Source of the DNA: RH-AL1 sp965214415
GTDB lineage: Bacteria; Pseudomonadota; Alphaproteobacteria; Rhizobiales; Beijerinckiaceae
Direction: 5' to 3'
DNA length: 64,000 nucleotides
Assembly: GCA_965214415.1 (NCBI GenBank)
Contig: CBDCBQ010000003.1
Coordinates: 806,001-870,000, forward strand
Part shown: piece after piece, positions 1 to 9,669 of the stretch
Layout of the letters: each line of letters starts with the position of its first letter
Position numbering within the stretch: the first letter of the stretch is position 1
The notes under the pieces: generated by a model
The model's database searches: none
What the model saw: the letters and a program-made list of their open reading frames with translations, nothing else
What the model was told of the DNA's origin: nothing
Position numbers and translations under genes: made by a program

Positions 1-674
1 CCGTCGGCGATGCCGCCGGCGGCGACGACTGGCACGTCGACCGCGTCGGCGATCGCCGGCAGCAACGCGAACAGGCCGATCGCGCGCCGTTCGGCCTCCG
101 CCGCCTCGAAGGCGCCGCGGTGGCCGCCGGCCTCGGCGCCTTGCGCGATGACGGCGTCGGCGCCGGCGGCGACCGCCGCGCGCGCCTCGGTCACCGTCGT
201 CACGGTGGCGAGCCACGCGACGCCGCGCGATTTCATCCGCGCGACGAAGGCTGGCGGAAACACGCCCATGATCGAGGAGATCACCGGCGCGCCCGCCTCG
301 AGCATCGCCGCGCATTGCGCCTCGAAGTCCTGCAGCCTGGCCTCGCCGGCATCCCCCGCGACCTCGGGACCCCATTCGCCGAGGAAGGCGCGGACGCGCG
401 CCTCGGCCTCGGGGTCGCGCACAGGCGCCGGATCGGGGATCCAGATGTTGATCTGGAAGGCGCCGTTCGAGCCCGCCCGCACCTCGCGCGCCCACGCGTG
501 GATCTCGTCCGGCGTCCACAGCAGCGCGCCCGCGCCGCCCATGCCGCCGGCCTTGGCGACGGCGATCGACAGCGATGCCGGGCACGCACCCGCCATCGGC
601 GCGAGCAGGATCGGCGCCTGCAAGTCGAAGCGGCGGCAGAACGACTGGGCTCGGTCGAGGATGGCGGCGGACAC
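1..674 (-). CDS. Nitronate monooxygenase (2-nitropropane dioxygenase family), 3'-truncated by window edge
   Basis: FMN-dependent TIM-barrel enzyme that oxidises nitronates or related compounds in the cytoplasm. Translating the minus strand from GTG at 674 gives SAAILDRAQSFCRR, then the N-terminal barrel signature APILLAPMAGACPASL with a run of Gly/Ala, and near the cut end the family signature AQGAEAGGHRG that contacts FMN phosphate. The start is supported by a GGGAG motif about 7 nt upstream. About 224 codons are present of a usual 320 to 350; the C-terminus lies outside the window. It is divergent from proS, so the two share a 116-bp intergenic region. Family assignment is firm; the exact substrate is not known. 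Confidence 0.85.
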   Translation of the reverse strand, partial: MSAAILDRAQSFCRRFDLQAPILLAPMAGACPASLSIAVAKAGGMGGAGALLWTPDEIHAWAREVRAGSNGAFQINIWIPDPAPVRDPEAEARVRAFLGEWGPEVAGDAGEARLQDFEAQCAAMLEAGAPVISSIMGVFPPAFVARMKSRGVAWLATVTTVTEARAAVAAGADAVIAQGAEAGGHRGAFEAAEAERRAIGLFALLPAIADAVDVPVVAAGGIAD

Positions 675-790
675 GTGGCGGCTCCCGGATTGTGGGAGCG
701 GCTTCTATCACGTCGGCGGACGGCTGCCAGGGCTGGCGAGCGCTGCGCCGTTCCTGTAGACCGGCCGCCTCTCGTCACGTGACCGGTCCG

Positions 791-2122
791 ATGCGCCTCT
801 CAAAATTTTTCATGCCGATCCTGCGCGACAATCCGAAGGAAGCGGAGATCCTGTCGCATCGCCTGATGCTGCGCGCCGGGATGATCCGCCAGGAGGCGGC
901 CGGCATCTACGCCTGGCTGCCGCTCGGCTTCCGCGTGCTGCAAAAGATCGAGCAGATCGTGCGCGAGGAGATGGACCGCGCTGGCGCCGTCGAGATGCTG
1001 ATGCCGACGCTGCAACTCGCCGACCTCTGGCGCGAGTCGGGCCGCTACGATGCGTACGGCCCCGAGATGCTGCGCATCACCGATCGCAACAAGCGCGAGA
1101 TGCTTTACGGCCCCACCAACGAGGAGATGATCACCGAGATCTTCCGCGCGGGCGTCAAGTCCTACAAGGAGCTGCCGAAGAACCTCTATCACTTCCAGTG
1201 GAAGTTCCGCGACGAGCAGCGCCCGCGCTTCGGCGTGATGCGCGGCCGCGAGTTCCTGATGAAGGACGCCTACTCGTTCGACGTCGACGAGGCCGGCGCC
1301 AAGCTTTCCTACAACCGCATGTTCGTATCCTACCTGCGCATCTTCGCGCGGATGGGGCTCGTCGGCATCCCGATGCGCGCCGAGACGGGGCCGATCGGCG
1401 GCGACCTCAGCCACGAGTTCATCGTGCTGGCCGACACCGGCGAGTCCGGCGTCTACATCAATCGCGACGTGCTCGACCTGCCGATCCCGTCCGAGAGCGT
1501 CGACTACGACTCCGACCTCTCGAGCATCGTCGAGCAATGGACGACCCTGTACGCGGCGACCGAGGACGTGCACGATCAGGCGCGCTTCGAGGCCGAAACG
1601 CCGGAGGCCAAGCGCGTGCACACGCGCGGCATCGAGGTCGGCCAGGTCTTCTTCTTCGGCGACAAATACACCAAGGCGATGAAGGCGCTCGTCGCCGGCC
1701 CCGACGGCGTCGATCGTCCCGCGCAATGCGGCTCCTATGGTGTCGGCGTGTCCCGCCTCGCCGGCGCGATCATCGAGGCGAGCCACGACGAGAAGGGCAT
1801 CATCTGGCCCGAGGCGGTGGCGCCTTACATGGTCGGCCTCGCCAACCTGAAGGTCGGTGATGCGGCCACCGACGCCGCCTGCGAGCGCATCTACGGCGAG
1901 CTGACCAAGGCCAAGGTCGACGTGCTCTACGACGACACCGACGAGCGGGCGGGCGGCAAGTTCGCCCGGCTCGACCTGATCGGCCTGCCGTACCAGGTGA
2001 TCGTCGGCCCGAAGGGCCTCGCCGACGACATGGTCGAGGTGAAGACGCGAAAAACCGGCGAGCGCGAGATGCTGCCGGTCGGCGAGGTGATCGCGCGCTT
2101 TACCGGCACGGTCTGGGTGTAG
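791..2122 (+). CDS. proS: Prolyl-tRNA synthetase, short alphaproteobacterial type
   Basis: Class II aminoacyl-tRNA synthetase that charges tRNA-Pro in the cytoplasm. The protein is 443 aa. It starts MRLSKFFMPILRDNPKEAE, typical of the family, so upstream in-frame starts are ignored. Class II motif 2 is visible near residue 138 (FRDEQRPRFG) and motif 3 near residue 313 (GSYGVGVSRL). It is much shorter than the roughly 570-aa Escherichia type because the INS editing domain between motifs 2 and 3 is missing, as is usual in alphaproteobacteria. Clearance of Ala-tRNA-Pro would then need a free-standing editing protein, and none is encoded in this window. A hairpin followed by TTTT lies just downstream. 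Confidence 0.97.
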   Translation: MRLSKFFMPILRDNPKEAEILSHRLMLRAGMIRQEAAGIYAWLPLGFRVLQKIEQIVREEMDRAGAVEMLMPTLQLADLWRESGRYDAYGPEMLRITDRNKREMLYGPTNEEMITEIFRAGVKSYKELPKNLYHFQWKFRDEQRPRFGVMRGREFLMKDAYSFDVDEAGAKLSYNRMFVSYLRIFARMGLVGIPMRAETGPIGGDLSHEFIVLADTGESGVYINRDVLDLPIPSESVDYDSDLSSIVEQWTTLYAATEDVHDQARFEAETPEAKRVHTRGIEVGQVFFFGDKYTKAMKALVAGPDGVDRPAQCGSYGVGVSRLAGAIIEASHDEKGIIWPEAVAPYMVGLANLKVGDAATDAACERIYGELTKAKVDVLYDDTDERAGGKFARLDLIGLPYQVIVGPKGLADDMVEVKTRKTGEREMLPVGEVIARFTGTVWV

Positions 2123-2133
2123 CGGGTCGAAGA

Positions 2134-2172
2134 CCGCATTCCGAAAAACATGACACCGTGAATGCGGGTTTT
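2134..2172 (+). terminator. Probable terminator of proS
   Basis: CCGCATTC (2134-2141) and GAATGCGG (2160-2167) form a perfect 8-bp stem with an 18-nt loop, followed by GTTTTG. It starts 12 nt after the proS stop codon. The long loop and short T-run make this a moderate rather than strong call. Confidence 0.5.
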
Positions 2173-2198
2173 GCGTCAGGATGCGTCATGCGTCAGGA
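2172..2198. repeat. Short TGCGTCA iterations
   Basis: TGCGTCA occurs three times in 24 nt (2172-2178, 2182-2188, 2189-2195), and the first and third copies extend to TGCGTCAGGA. The cluster lies between the proS terminator and the palindrome in front of the MarR-type gene. It could be a regulator-binding cluster or a chance duplication. Confidence 0.4.
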
Positions 2199-2228
2199 CC
2201 AGCTTGTCTCTTGCCCACATGCATTATC

Positions 2229-2240
2229 AGTTATATAACT
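2229..2240. promoter_or_regulatory. Palindromic operator candidate for the MarR-GNAT regulator
   Basis: AGTTATATAACT is a perfect 12-bp palindrome in an AT-rich island (TTATCAGTTATATAACTTG) that contrasts with the GC-rich surroundings. It ends 25 nt before the start codon of the downstream MarR-domain gene. MarR proteins usually bind such palindromes overlapping their own promoter, so autoregulation is inferred. Confidence 0.55.
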
Positions 2241-2265
2241 TGTTATCAAACGGTGAAGGTGAGCG

Positions 2266-3750
2266 ATGCGCGACATCCTCGAGGAGCACGGCCTCCTCTT
2301 CCTCGGCAGTCGGTTGAAGCGGCTGGCCGATCGCATGCAGGCGGATGCCATCGAGGTGTTCGAGGCGATGGCGCTCGGCGTCCAGCCCTCGCAGGTCCCG
2401 CTCCTGACGGCGCTCGAGACATATGGGCCGATGACGATCACCGAGGCGGTGCCGGCGCTTGGCATCAGTCAGCCGGCGGTGACGCGCATCGTCGGCGGAC
2501 TCGTCGAGCTCGATCTCGTGAGCGCGACGCGGACGGATGGCGACCAACGCCAGAAAATCCTCGATCTCACGGCGCGCGGTCGCGCCCTCGTCCAGCGCAT
2601 CAAGACGACGCTCTGGCCGCCGGTCGGCGCGGCGGCGGACGCGCTGTGCGCCGGGCTCGACGGCCCGTTCCTGCAACAGATCAAAGCGCTCGAGCGGCGG
2701 CTCGAGGATCGATCGCTGGCCTCGCGCATCCACGCCGCGCGCGACGCGCCGCCGCCCGCCGCGTCGCCCGCCGCCTCGCGCCTCTCGATCCTCGACTACA
2801 CCGACGATCTCGCGCCAGCTTTTTCCGAGATCACGCGCGACTGGGTCGAGAAGCTCTTCAAGATCGAGGAGAACGATCGGCGCATCATCGACGATCCGCG
2901 CGGCACGATCATCGATCGCGGCGGCATCATCCTCTTCGTCGAGGCCGAGGGCCTCGGCATCGTCGGCACCTGCGCGCTGATCAAGATCGACGACGGCGTG
3001 TTCGAGCTGACGAAGATGGGCGTGCGCGAGGAAGCGCGCGGCCGCAAGGTCGGCGAGGCGCTGCTGCGCGCCGTCATCGCGCGCGCCGGGGCCATGCAGA
3101 TGGACGAGCTGTTCCTGCTGACGAACAGCAAGCTCGCGCCGGCGATCCACCTCTACGAGAAGCTCGGTTTCGAGCACGAGGAGCGGATCATGCAGCGCTA
3201 CGGCGGCCGCTACACGCGCGCCAACGTGGCGATGCGCTATCCGCTGCCGGCGCGGACGATGGCGGCGATGGTCGAGGCGTATTCGGTTCGCCCGGCACGC
3301 GGCGCCGCCGATCTCGCGGCCGTCGCGCAGCTGTTTCGCGAGTACGGCGACTTCATCGGCGTCGATCTCGCCACGCAGAACTTCGATGGCGAGGTGGCGA
3401 CCCTGCCGGGAGCCTATGTGCCGCCCGAGGGCGAGCTGTTCCTCGCGATCGGCCCCGATCGAACGCCGGTTGGTTGCGTCGCGCTTCGCGCGTTCGAGCG
3501 CGGCGCGCGGTGCGAGGTCAAACGGTTTTTCGTCCGTCCCGGCGTGCGCGGCGCCGGCCTAGGCCGCCGCCTGCTCGAGGCGTTGACGTCGTTCGCGGCC
3601 GCCGCCGGCTATCGCGAGATCGTCCTCGACACCCTGCCGACCCTCGTCGCGGCGATCGCGCTCTACGAGCGCAACGGCTTCGTTCGTATCCCGCCCTATT
3701 GGAACAACTTGATCCCGGGCGTTGTCTATTTCGCAAAGACTCTCGCGTAA
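2266..3750 (+). CDS. MarR-family regulator fused to two GNAT acetyltransferase domains
   Basis: The 494-aa protein has three parts. Residues 1 to about 160 form a MarR winged helix (GISQPAVTRIVGGLVELDLV is the recognition region, followed by a TDGDQRQK wing). Residues about 165 to 325 form a GNAT domain with the acetyl-CoA loop VREEARGRKVGEALL and the C-terminal LYEKLGF motif. Residues about 345 to 494 form a second GNAT domain with VRPGVRGAGLGRRLLEAL and LYERNGF. MarR-GNAT fusions with one GNAT domain are known; the second complete domain is notable. Start: ATG with AAGGTGAG 5 nt upstream. It probably links acetylation of a small ligand with transcriptional control; substrate and targets are unknown. 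A palindrome lies directly upstream. Confidence 0.88.
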   Translation: MRDILEEHGLLFLGSRLKRLADRMQADAIEVFEAMALGVQPSQVPLLTALETYGPMTITEAVPALGISQPAVTRIVGGLVELDLVSATRTDGDQRQKILDLTARGRALVQRIKTTLWPPVGAAADALCAGLDGPFLQQIKALERRLEDRSLASRIHAARDAPPPAASPAASRLSILDYTDDLAPAFSEITRDWVEKLFKIEENDRRIIDDPRGTIIDRGGIILFVEAEGLGIVGTCALIKIDDGVFELTKMGVREEARGRKVGEALLRAVIARAGAMQMDELFLLTNSKLAPAIHLYEKLGFEHEERIMQRYGGRYTRANVAMRYPLPARTMAAMVEAYSVRPARGAADLAAVAQLFREYGDFIGVDLATQNFDGEVATLPGAYVPPEGELFLAIGPDRTPVGCVALRAFERGARCEVKRFFVRPGVRGAGLGRRLLEALTSFAAAAGYREIVLDTLPTLVAAIALYERNGFVRIPPYWNNLIPGVVYFAKTLA

Positions 3751-3810
3751 CGCTCGGGCTGACAAGACGTCATCGCTGGCGCGGCCCCGAGCTTGGGCTT
3801 GACCGCCGTG

Positions 3811-4186
3811 TTATCGCAAGAGCCGCGCGACCTCGCCACGGTTCTCGAGCAGGCTGACGGCTTTGCGATCGAACGAGACGAGCACATCAGCGCCGAGGCG
3901 TCGTCCCTCGTGCGCGATGACGCCATCGGCAAAGTCTCCGCCGGCTTCTAGTTGCGCGAGTCCAGCCCTGGCGGCGTCGCTGTCGACGGCGACGAATGCC
4001 CTCGGCGACATCGACGCGAGGCAATCGATAATCCCTCGACAAAACCCAAGCCAGCTCGCAGAGCGCCGAGTTTGGGATGGCGACGAGGTCGGCCGTCTCG
4101 ACCGCCGCCTGCGCGATCGCGCTCTGGCGCGCATCGTCTTCCGTCAAGATGCGAACGAGAACATCTGTGTCGGCGGCATTTCTCAC
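3811..4186 (-). pseudogene. VapC-type PIN-domain toxin, broken by deletion and frameshift
   Basis: Two reading frames together encode one PIN-domain ribonuclease. Frame 1, from GTG at 4186, reads DTDVLVRILTEDD, then NSALCELAWVLSRDYRLPRVDVAEGI near 4030. The remainder, FVAVDSDAARAGL, GGDFADGVIAHEGRRLGADV and SFDRKAVSLL, is in another frame and stops at 3811. All four acidic PIN positions can be recognised across the two frames. Compared with intact relatives, roughly eight residues are missing at the junction, which suggests a small deletion not divisible by three. The GTG start overlaps the antitoxin TGA (GTGA), the usual coupling. The toxin is probably inactive. Confidence 0.75.
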
Positions 4187-4437
4187 CGCCTGCCGGCCCA
4201 ACCGTCCGCGGCCGCCTCTCCGATCTGCTCGATCGAAAGTCGGGGTCCGTTCGCCCGCTTCAAGAAGCCGAAAGCATCGGAGATCTTTCCCTTTGCTCGC
4301 GCGGCGCGGATCTCGATGCGGCCATCCGGCAATGTCTCGGCAGTGATCTTGTCCCCGGGCAAGGCGCCCAAATGCAGCAGCAGTTCCTTGCGCAGCGTGA
4401 CCTGACCCTTGGCTGTGATGGTGAGCGCGGACATCAT
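4183..4437 (-). CDS. AbrB/MazE-like antitoxin of a VapBC-type pair
   Basis: The protein is small (about 84 aa) and starts MMSALTITAKGQVTLRKELL, the swapped-hairpin AbrB/SpoVT fold that binds DNA and represses its own operon. The central part (GDKITAETLPDGRIEIRAA) and the C-terminal tail (ISDAFGFLK) match antitoxins partnered with PIN toxins, where the tail neutralises the toxin. A strong GGAGGTG ribosome-binding site lies 3 nt before the first ATG and 6 nt before the second at 4434, so either may be used. The gene overlaps the downstream toxin start by 4 nt. Because the toxin is broken, this looks like an orphaned antitoxin. It is convergent with the MarR-GNAT gene and divergent from aspS. 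Confidence 0.8.
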   Translation of the reverse strand: MMSALTITAKGQVTLRKELLLHLGALPGDKITAETLPDGRIEIRAARAKGKISDAFGFLKRANGPRLSIEQIGEAAADGWAGRR

Positions 4438-4577
4438 GGTCACCTCCACACAGCTAGTTAGGCATCGCTGCCTTACACACAACGTTGTTGCTCCCGGAAC
4501 GCCCTCGCCTTGACAGCCCGCACCCCCGCATGCGGTTGTCCGCCGCTCCGCGAACGCCCAAAAATCCCGAAGGACTC

Positions 4578-6434
4578 ATGCACCGCTACCGTTCGCACAC
4601 CTGTGGCGCACTGCGCGAGGCCGACGCCGGCAGCGAGACGCGCCTCGCCGGCTGGTGCCATCGTATCCGCGACCACGGCGGCGTGCTGTTCATCGATCTT
4701 CGCGACCATTACGGCATGACGCAATGCGTGGTGGACCCGGATTCGGCCGCGTTCGGGATGGCCGAGAAGCTGCGCTCGGAATGGGTCGTGCGCATCGACG
4801 GCAAGGTGCGCGTGCGTCCCGAGGGCACCACCAATGCCGAGATGCCGACGGGCCAGGTCGAGGTCTATGTCACGGGCATCGAGGTGCTCGGGCCTGCCGC
4901 CGAGCTGCCGCTGCCGGTCGCCGGCGCGCAAAACTATCCCGAGGACATCCGCCTCAGATATCGCTTCCTCGATCTGCGGCGCGACAAGCTGCACCAAAAC
5001 ATCATGCTGCGCGGCCGGGTGATCGACTCGATGCGCGCGCGGATGAAGGGGCAGGGCTTCTTCGAGTTCCAGACGCCGATCCTCACGGCCTCGTCGCCCG
5101 AAGGCGCGCGCGACTACCTCGTGCCCTCGCGCGTGCATCCCGGCAAATTCTACGCGCTGCCGCAGGCGCCGCAGCAGTTCAAGCAGCTGATCATGGTGGC
5201 GGGCTTCGACCGCTACTTCCAGATCGCGCCGTGCTTTCGGGACGAGGACGCGCGCGCCGATCGCTCGCCGGGCGAGTTCTACCAGCTCGACATCGAGATG
5301 AGCTTCGTCACGCAGGACGACGTGTTCGCCGCCGTCGAGCCGGTGCTGCGCGGGCTGTTCGAGGAGTTCGGTGGCGGCCGGCCGGTGACGCAGTCGTTTC
5401 CGATGATCACCTTCGCCGACGCGATGCTGAAGTACGGGTCCGACAAGCCGGACCTGCGCAACCCGATCCTGATCGCCGACGTGACGGACGAGTTCGCACG
5501 CGACGCGGTGACGTTCAACGCCTTCAAGAACGTGATCAAGCGCGGTGGCGTCGTGCGGGCGATCCCGGCGCCGGGGGCGAGCGCGCAGCCGCGCAGCTTC
5601 TTCGACAAGCTGAACGATTGGGCGAAAGGCGAGGGCGCGGCGGGGCTCGGCTACGTGATCTTCGAGGGCGAAGGCGACGCGCTTGTCGGAAAAGGGCCGA
5701 TCGCCAAGTTCATCCCCGCGGACATACAGCAGGCGATCGCCGCGAAAGCCGGTTTGAAGAGCGGCGACGCCGTCTTCTTTTCATGCGACATGCCGGACAA
5801 GGCCGCGAAGCTCGCCGGCGGCGCGCGGCTGCGCATCGGCACCGAGCTCGGCCTCACCACGTCGGGCACGTTCGAGCTCTGCTGGATCGTCGACTTTCCG
5901 ATGTACGAGTGGAACGAGGACGAGAAGAAGATCGACTTCTCGCACAACCCGTTCTCGATGCCGCAGATGGAGCACGACGCGTTCCTCGCGCTCGACCCCG
6001 CCGACGACACGACGATCCTCGGGTTGAAGGCCTACCAATACGACATCGTCTGCAACGGCGTGGAGCTGTCGTCGGGCGCGATCCGAAACCACCGGCCCGA
6101 TACGATGAAGAAGGCCTTCGCGCTCGCCGGCTACGACGAGAGCGTGCTGGAGGATCGCTTCGGCGGCATGTATCGCGCCTTCCAGTACGGCGCCCCGCCG
6201 CACGGCGGCATCGCGCCCGGCGTCGACCGCATCGTCATGCTGCTGGCCGGCGAGGAGAACCTGCGCGAGATCGTGCTCTTCCCGATGAACCAGCGCGCCG
6301 AGGACCTGCTGATGGCGGCGCCCTCCGAGGCGACGCCGAAGCAGTTGCGCGAGCTGCACATCCGGCTGAACCTGCCGGAGGCGAAGAAGCCGGTGACGGA
6401 CGCGCCGGTGGTCGGGGTGAAGGATCAGAGCTGA
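4578..6434 (+). CDS. aspS: Aspartyl-tRNA synthetase, probably non-discriminating
   Basis: Class II synthetase of 618 aa that charges tRNA-Asp, and in bacteria using GatCAB also tRNA-Asn. An N-terminal OB-fold anticodon domain (LAGWCHRIRDHGGVLFIDLRD) is followed by motif 2 near residue 219 (CFRDEDARADRSPGEFYQLD), the bacterial GAD insertion, and motif 3 near residue 543 (GIAPGVDRIVMLL). The start at MHRYRSHTCGAL fits the family and excludes upstream in-frame starts. gatB 740 bp downstream fits an indirect Asn-tRNA(Asn) route, so a non-discriminating enzyme is inferred. Two damaged or partly damaged toxin-antitoxin loci flank it. Confidence 0.97.
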   Translation: MHRYRSHTCGALREADAGSETRLAGWCHRIRDHGGVLFIDLRDHYGMTQCVVDPDSAAFGMAEKLRSEWVVRIDGKVRVRPEGTTNAEMPTGQVEVYVTGIEVLGPAAELPLPVAGAQNYPEDIRLRYRFLDLRRDKLHQNIMLRGRVIDSMRARMKGQGFFEFQTPILTASSPEGARDYLVPSRVHPGKFYALPQAPQQFKQLIMVAGFDRYFQIAPCFRDEDARADRSPGEFYQLDIEMSFVTQDDVFAAVEPVLRGLFEEFGGGRPVTQSFPMITFADAMLKYGSDKPDLRNPILIADVTDEFARDAVTFNAFKNVIKRGGVVRAIPAPGASAQPRSFFDKLNDWAKGEGAAGLGYVIFEGEGDALVGKGPIAKFIPADIQQAIAAKAGLKSGDAVFFSCDMPDKAAKLAGGARLRIGTELGLTTSGTFELCWIVDFPMYEWNEDEKKIDFSHNPFSMPQMEHDAFLALDPADDTTILGLKAYQYDIVCNGVELSSGAIRNHRPDTMKKAFALAGYDESVLEDRFGGMYRAFQYGAPPHGGIAPGVDRIVMLLAGEENLREIVLFPMNQRAEDLLMAAPSEATPKQLRELHIRLNLPEAKKPVTDAPVVGVKDQS

Positions 6435-6492
6435 GCGGGCGAGACGTCGAAAGCGTTATGTTGTAAAACGCTCCAGCGGGAGCCATACCATC

Positions 6493-6789
6493 ATGACCAG
6501 GGAAGAGATCCTCGCCACACTACAGTCCGTCGCTCCCGAGCTGCGTGCCAGGGGCGTAAACCGGGCGGCTTTGTTCGGATCGGTCGCGCGAGGCGAGGCG
6601 CATCCGGACAGCGACATCGACATCATGGTCGAGATCGATCCCGACAAACACATCGGCGTCTTCGGCTTTCTCGAGGTCGTGAAACTGATCGAAGACCTTT
6701 TCCAGAGCAAGGTCGACGTATCGGAGCGACAAAGCCTTCGACCTTTTGTCAGGCCGAGCGCTGAACGAGATGCCATCTATGCTTTCTGA
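6493..6789 (+). CDS. mntA: MntA-type minimal nucleotidyltransferase (antitoxin of HEPN/MNT pair)
   Basis: The 98-aa protein has the polymerase-beta nucleotidyltransferase signature GSx10DxD intact (G29, S30, D41, D43 in ALFGSVARGEAHPDSDID) and a later KVDV acidic position. MntA proteins polyadenylylate the active site of their HEPN partner and so neutralise it. Start: ATG with GGGAG about 11 nt upstream. The last 11 nt overlap the start of the hepT reading frame, the usual arrangement. It lies in the same orientation as aspS, 58 nt after its stop codon. Confidence 0.85.
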   Translation: MTREEILATLQSVAPELRARGVNRAALFGSVARGEAHPDSDIDIMVEIDPDKHIGVFGFLEVVKLIEDLFQSKVDVSERQSLRPFVRPSAERDAIYAF

Positions 6790-7175
6790 CCGGGCGAGAG
6801 ATGCACTTGACGGCATCCGTCTCAACATCGAGGCGATCCGAGACTTCACGACAGGAATGACGGTCGAAACATTCGCGTCGGACTTGCTCACGTTCTATGC
6901 CGTCACGAGGGCGCTGGAGATCATCTCCGAAGCGAGCCGGCGTTTACCCGACGATCTTAAGCTCGCTACCCGCAGGTTCGATGGGGCGCCGTCCGCGACT
7001 CCGGAAACATCTATCGCCATGGCTATGGCCACGTCACCGCGGAACTTGTTTGGGACACGGCGAAGGCCCAGCTCGACGAACTTTGGGATGTCGTCGCCAA
7101 AGAGACGGCCGTCGAGCCCGAGCACTCAAATGCTTCCGTGATCCGCGAGCACGACACCGACGAAGGTTCGACCCC

Positions 7176-7179
<4 letters not shown>
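6779..7179 (+). pseudogene. hepT: HepT-like HEPN ribonuclease toxin with single-base frameshift
   Basis: The first part (MLSDRARDALDGIRLNIEAI to EIISEASRRLPDDLK) is a HEPN helical bundle in frame 1. After AAG ending at 6961 the expected continuation ARYPQVRWGAVRDSGN, with the RNase motif YRHGY, then ELVWDTAKAQLDELWDVV, is found one base out of frame and stops at 7179. Insertion of one base (AAGCT to AAGGCT) restores a complete DUF86/HepT protein of about 133 residues. The site is not a typical slippery heptamer. Either a real inactivating mutation or a sequencing error is possible. The restored stop overlaps the gatB start codon (ATGA). Confidence 0.75.
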
Positions 7180-8678
<1,499 letters not shown>

Positions 8679-9230
8679 GCGCGCGAATCACATGCGCGAG
8701 AGTGGGGCGATCGGCAGCGCCGCGACGCATATTCGCGGCGATACGCATCGCCGTCGGATCTTTTTCACATTTAAATTTCGTTGACCCCGAAGCGCTCTTC
8801 GGCGTCAGGCCCTACCGCGATCGGCGCGGGTCGCCGATCATCGATGTCGTTTGGGTTCAATCCTTTGCGGGAGACCACCGCCCCGGCTCCGACAGTGCGG
8901 GCGCGCGGCGGCGCGCCTTGTCATAGTGCTGATAACATTCGATATTTCGACGATTGGTCGACGGTGTGCTGGATGTCCTTACGCGACTTCGGCCCGTCGC
9001 GGGCCAGGCGGCCTTGTTCTCGTGGTCGAGCACGCCGCTCGACATCGGTCCGACAGGCGGCCGAATACTCGTTTTCTGCCAAAGCATCACGGGGCGCGAC
9101 GGAGGGCGCTTTCGAGGATGGCGCGTCGCGTTGCGGTGTTGCGGCGCTTGCAAGGCGATGCGTGCACGCTACGCTTGCTCCGCGTTTCTCAGCAACAACG
9201 AAGTGCTGCGCAAGTACAGGGGCATCTCCC
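8679..9230. other. 552-bp stretch without a convincing gene; leader/promoter region of the histone-like gene
   Basis: Reading frames here have no recognisable protein. A perfect 7-bp stem GCCGCGA/TCGCGGC at 8719-8739 follows gatB by 40 nt and may act in termination, although no T-run follows. An AT-rich patch at 8761-8780 and a promoter-like sequence at 8918-8946 stand out in the GC-rich background. Confidence 0.5.
8918..8946 (+). promoter_or_regulatory. Sigma70-like promoter candidate upstream of the histone H1-like gene
   Basis: TTGTCA (8918-8923) and GATATT (8941-8946) are separated by 17 nt in an AT-rich island. A transcript would have a leader of about 280 nt before the downstream gene. 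This is a sequence match only. Confidence 0.35.
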
Positions 9231-9617
9231 ATGGTGAAGGCTACCACCAAGAAGACGACCGCGAAAAAGACCGCGGCGAAAAAGACCACGGCGAAGAAGA
9301 CGACGACACCGAAGGCGGTCGCGAAAAAGACCCCCGCCAAGACGGCTGCGGCGAAGAAGACCGTCGCGAAGAAAACCGTCGCGAAGAAGACCCCAGCGAA
9401 GAAGGCACCCGCCAAAAAGGCAGCGGTGAAAAAATCGACGGTGAAGAAGACCGCCGCCAAGAAGACGCCGGCGAAGACGACCGCCAAGAAGACGACGGTG
9501 AAGAAGACCGCCGCGAAGACCCCGACGAAGAAGACCGTCGCCAAGGCGCCGCGGAAGACGACACCGCGCAAGCCGAAGGTCACGCCGCCGGCTCCCGCGA
9601 GTTCGGAGCCGACTTGA
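9231..9617 (+). CDS. Histone H1-like Lys/Ala/Thr-rich nucleoid protein
   Basis: The 128-aa protein consists almost wholly of KKT, AKK and KKTAAK-type repeats from the start MVKATTKKTTAKKTAAKK and ends in a Pro-rich tail (TPRKPKVTPPAPASSEPT). It has no other domain. This composition is typical of bacterial H1/HC1-like and AlgP/PhaF-type proteins that bind DNA or polyanions through unstructured basic tails. The ATG follows AGGGG by 8 nt. It is likely a nucleoid-associated or DNA-compacting protein; a polyhydroxyalkanoate granule role is a weaker alternative because no pha genes are near. Repeat-rich DNA here makes long ORFs in other frames that are not genes. Confidence 0.75.
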   Translation: MVKATTKKTTAKKTAAKKTTAKKTTTPKAVAKKTPAKTAAAKKTVAKKTVAKKTPAKKAPAKKAAVKKSTVKKTAAKKTPAKTTAKKTTVKKTAAKTPTKKTVAKAPRKTTPRKPKVTPPAPASSEPT

Positions 9618-9669
9618 TATTCGACGAAGGCCCGCTCGTCGCTCGCGCGACAGCGGGGCCGATCGGCGG

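Noticed and set aside
10..782. Two overlapping plus-strand ORFs at the window start
   Set aside because: They are antisense to the nitronate monooxygenase, whose minus-strand translation has the FMN-binding signature GAEAGGHRG.
6950..6970. Programmed -1 frameshift in hepT
   Set aside because: The local sequence TCTTAAGCTC is not a slippery heptamer and no downstream stimulatory structure is evident, so mutation or sequencing error is the simpler explanation.
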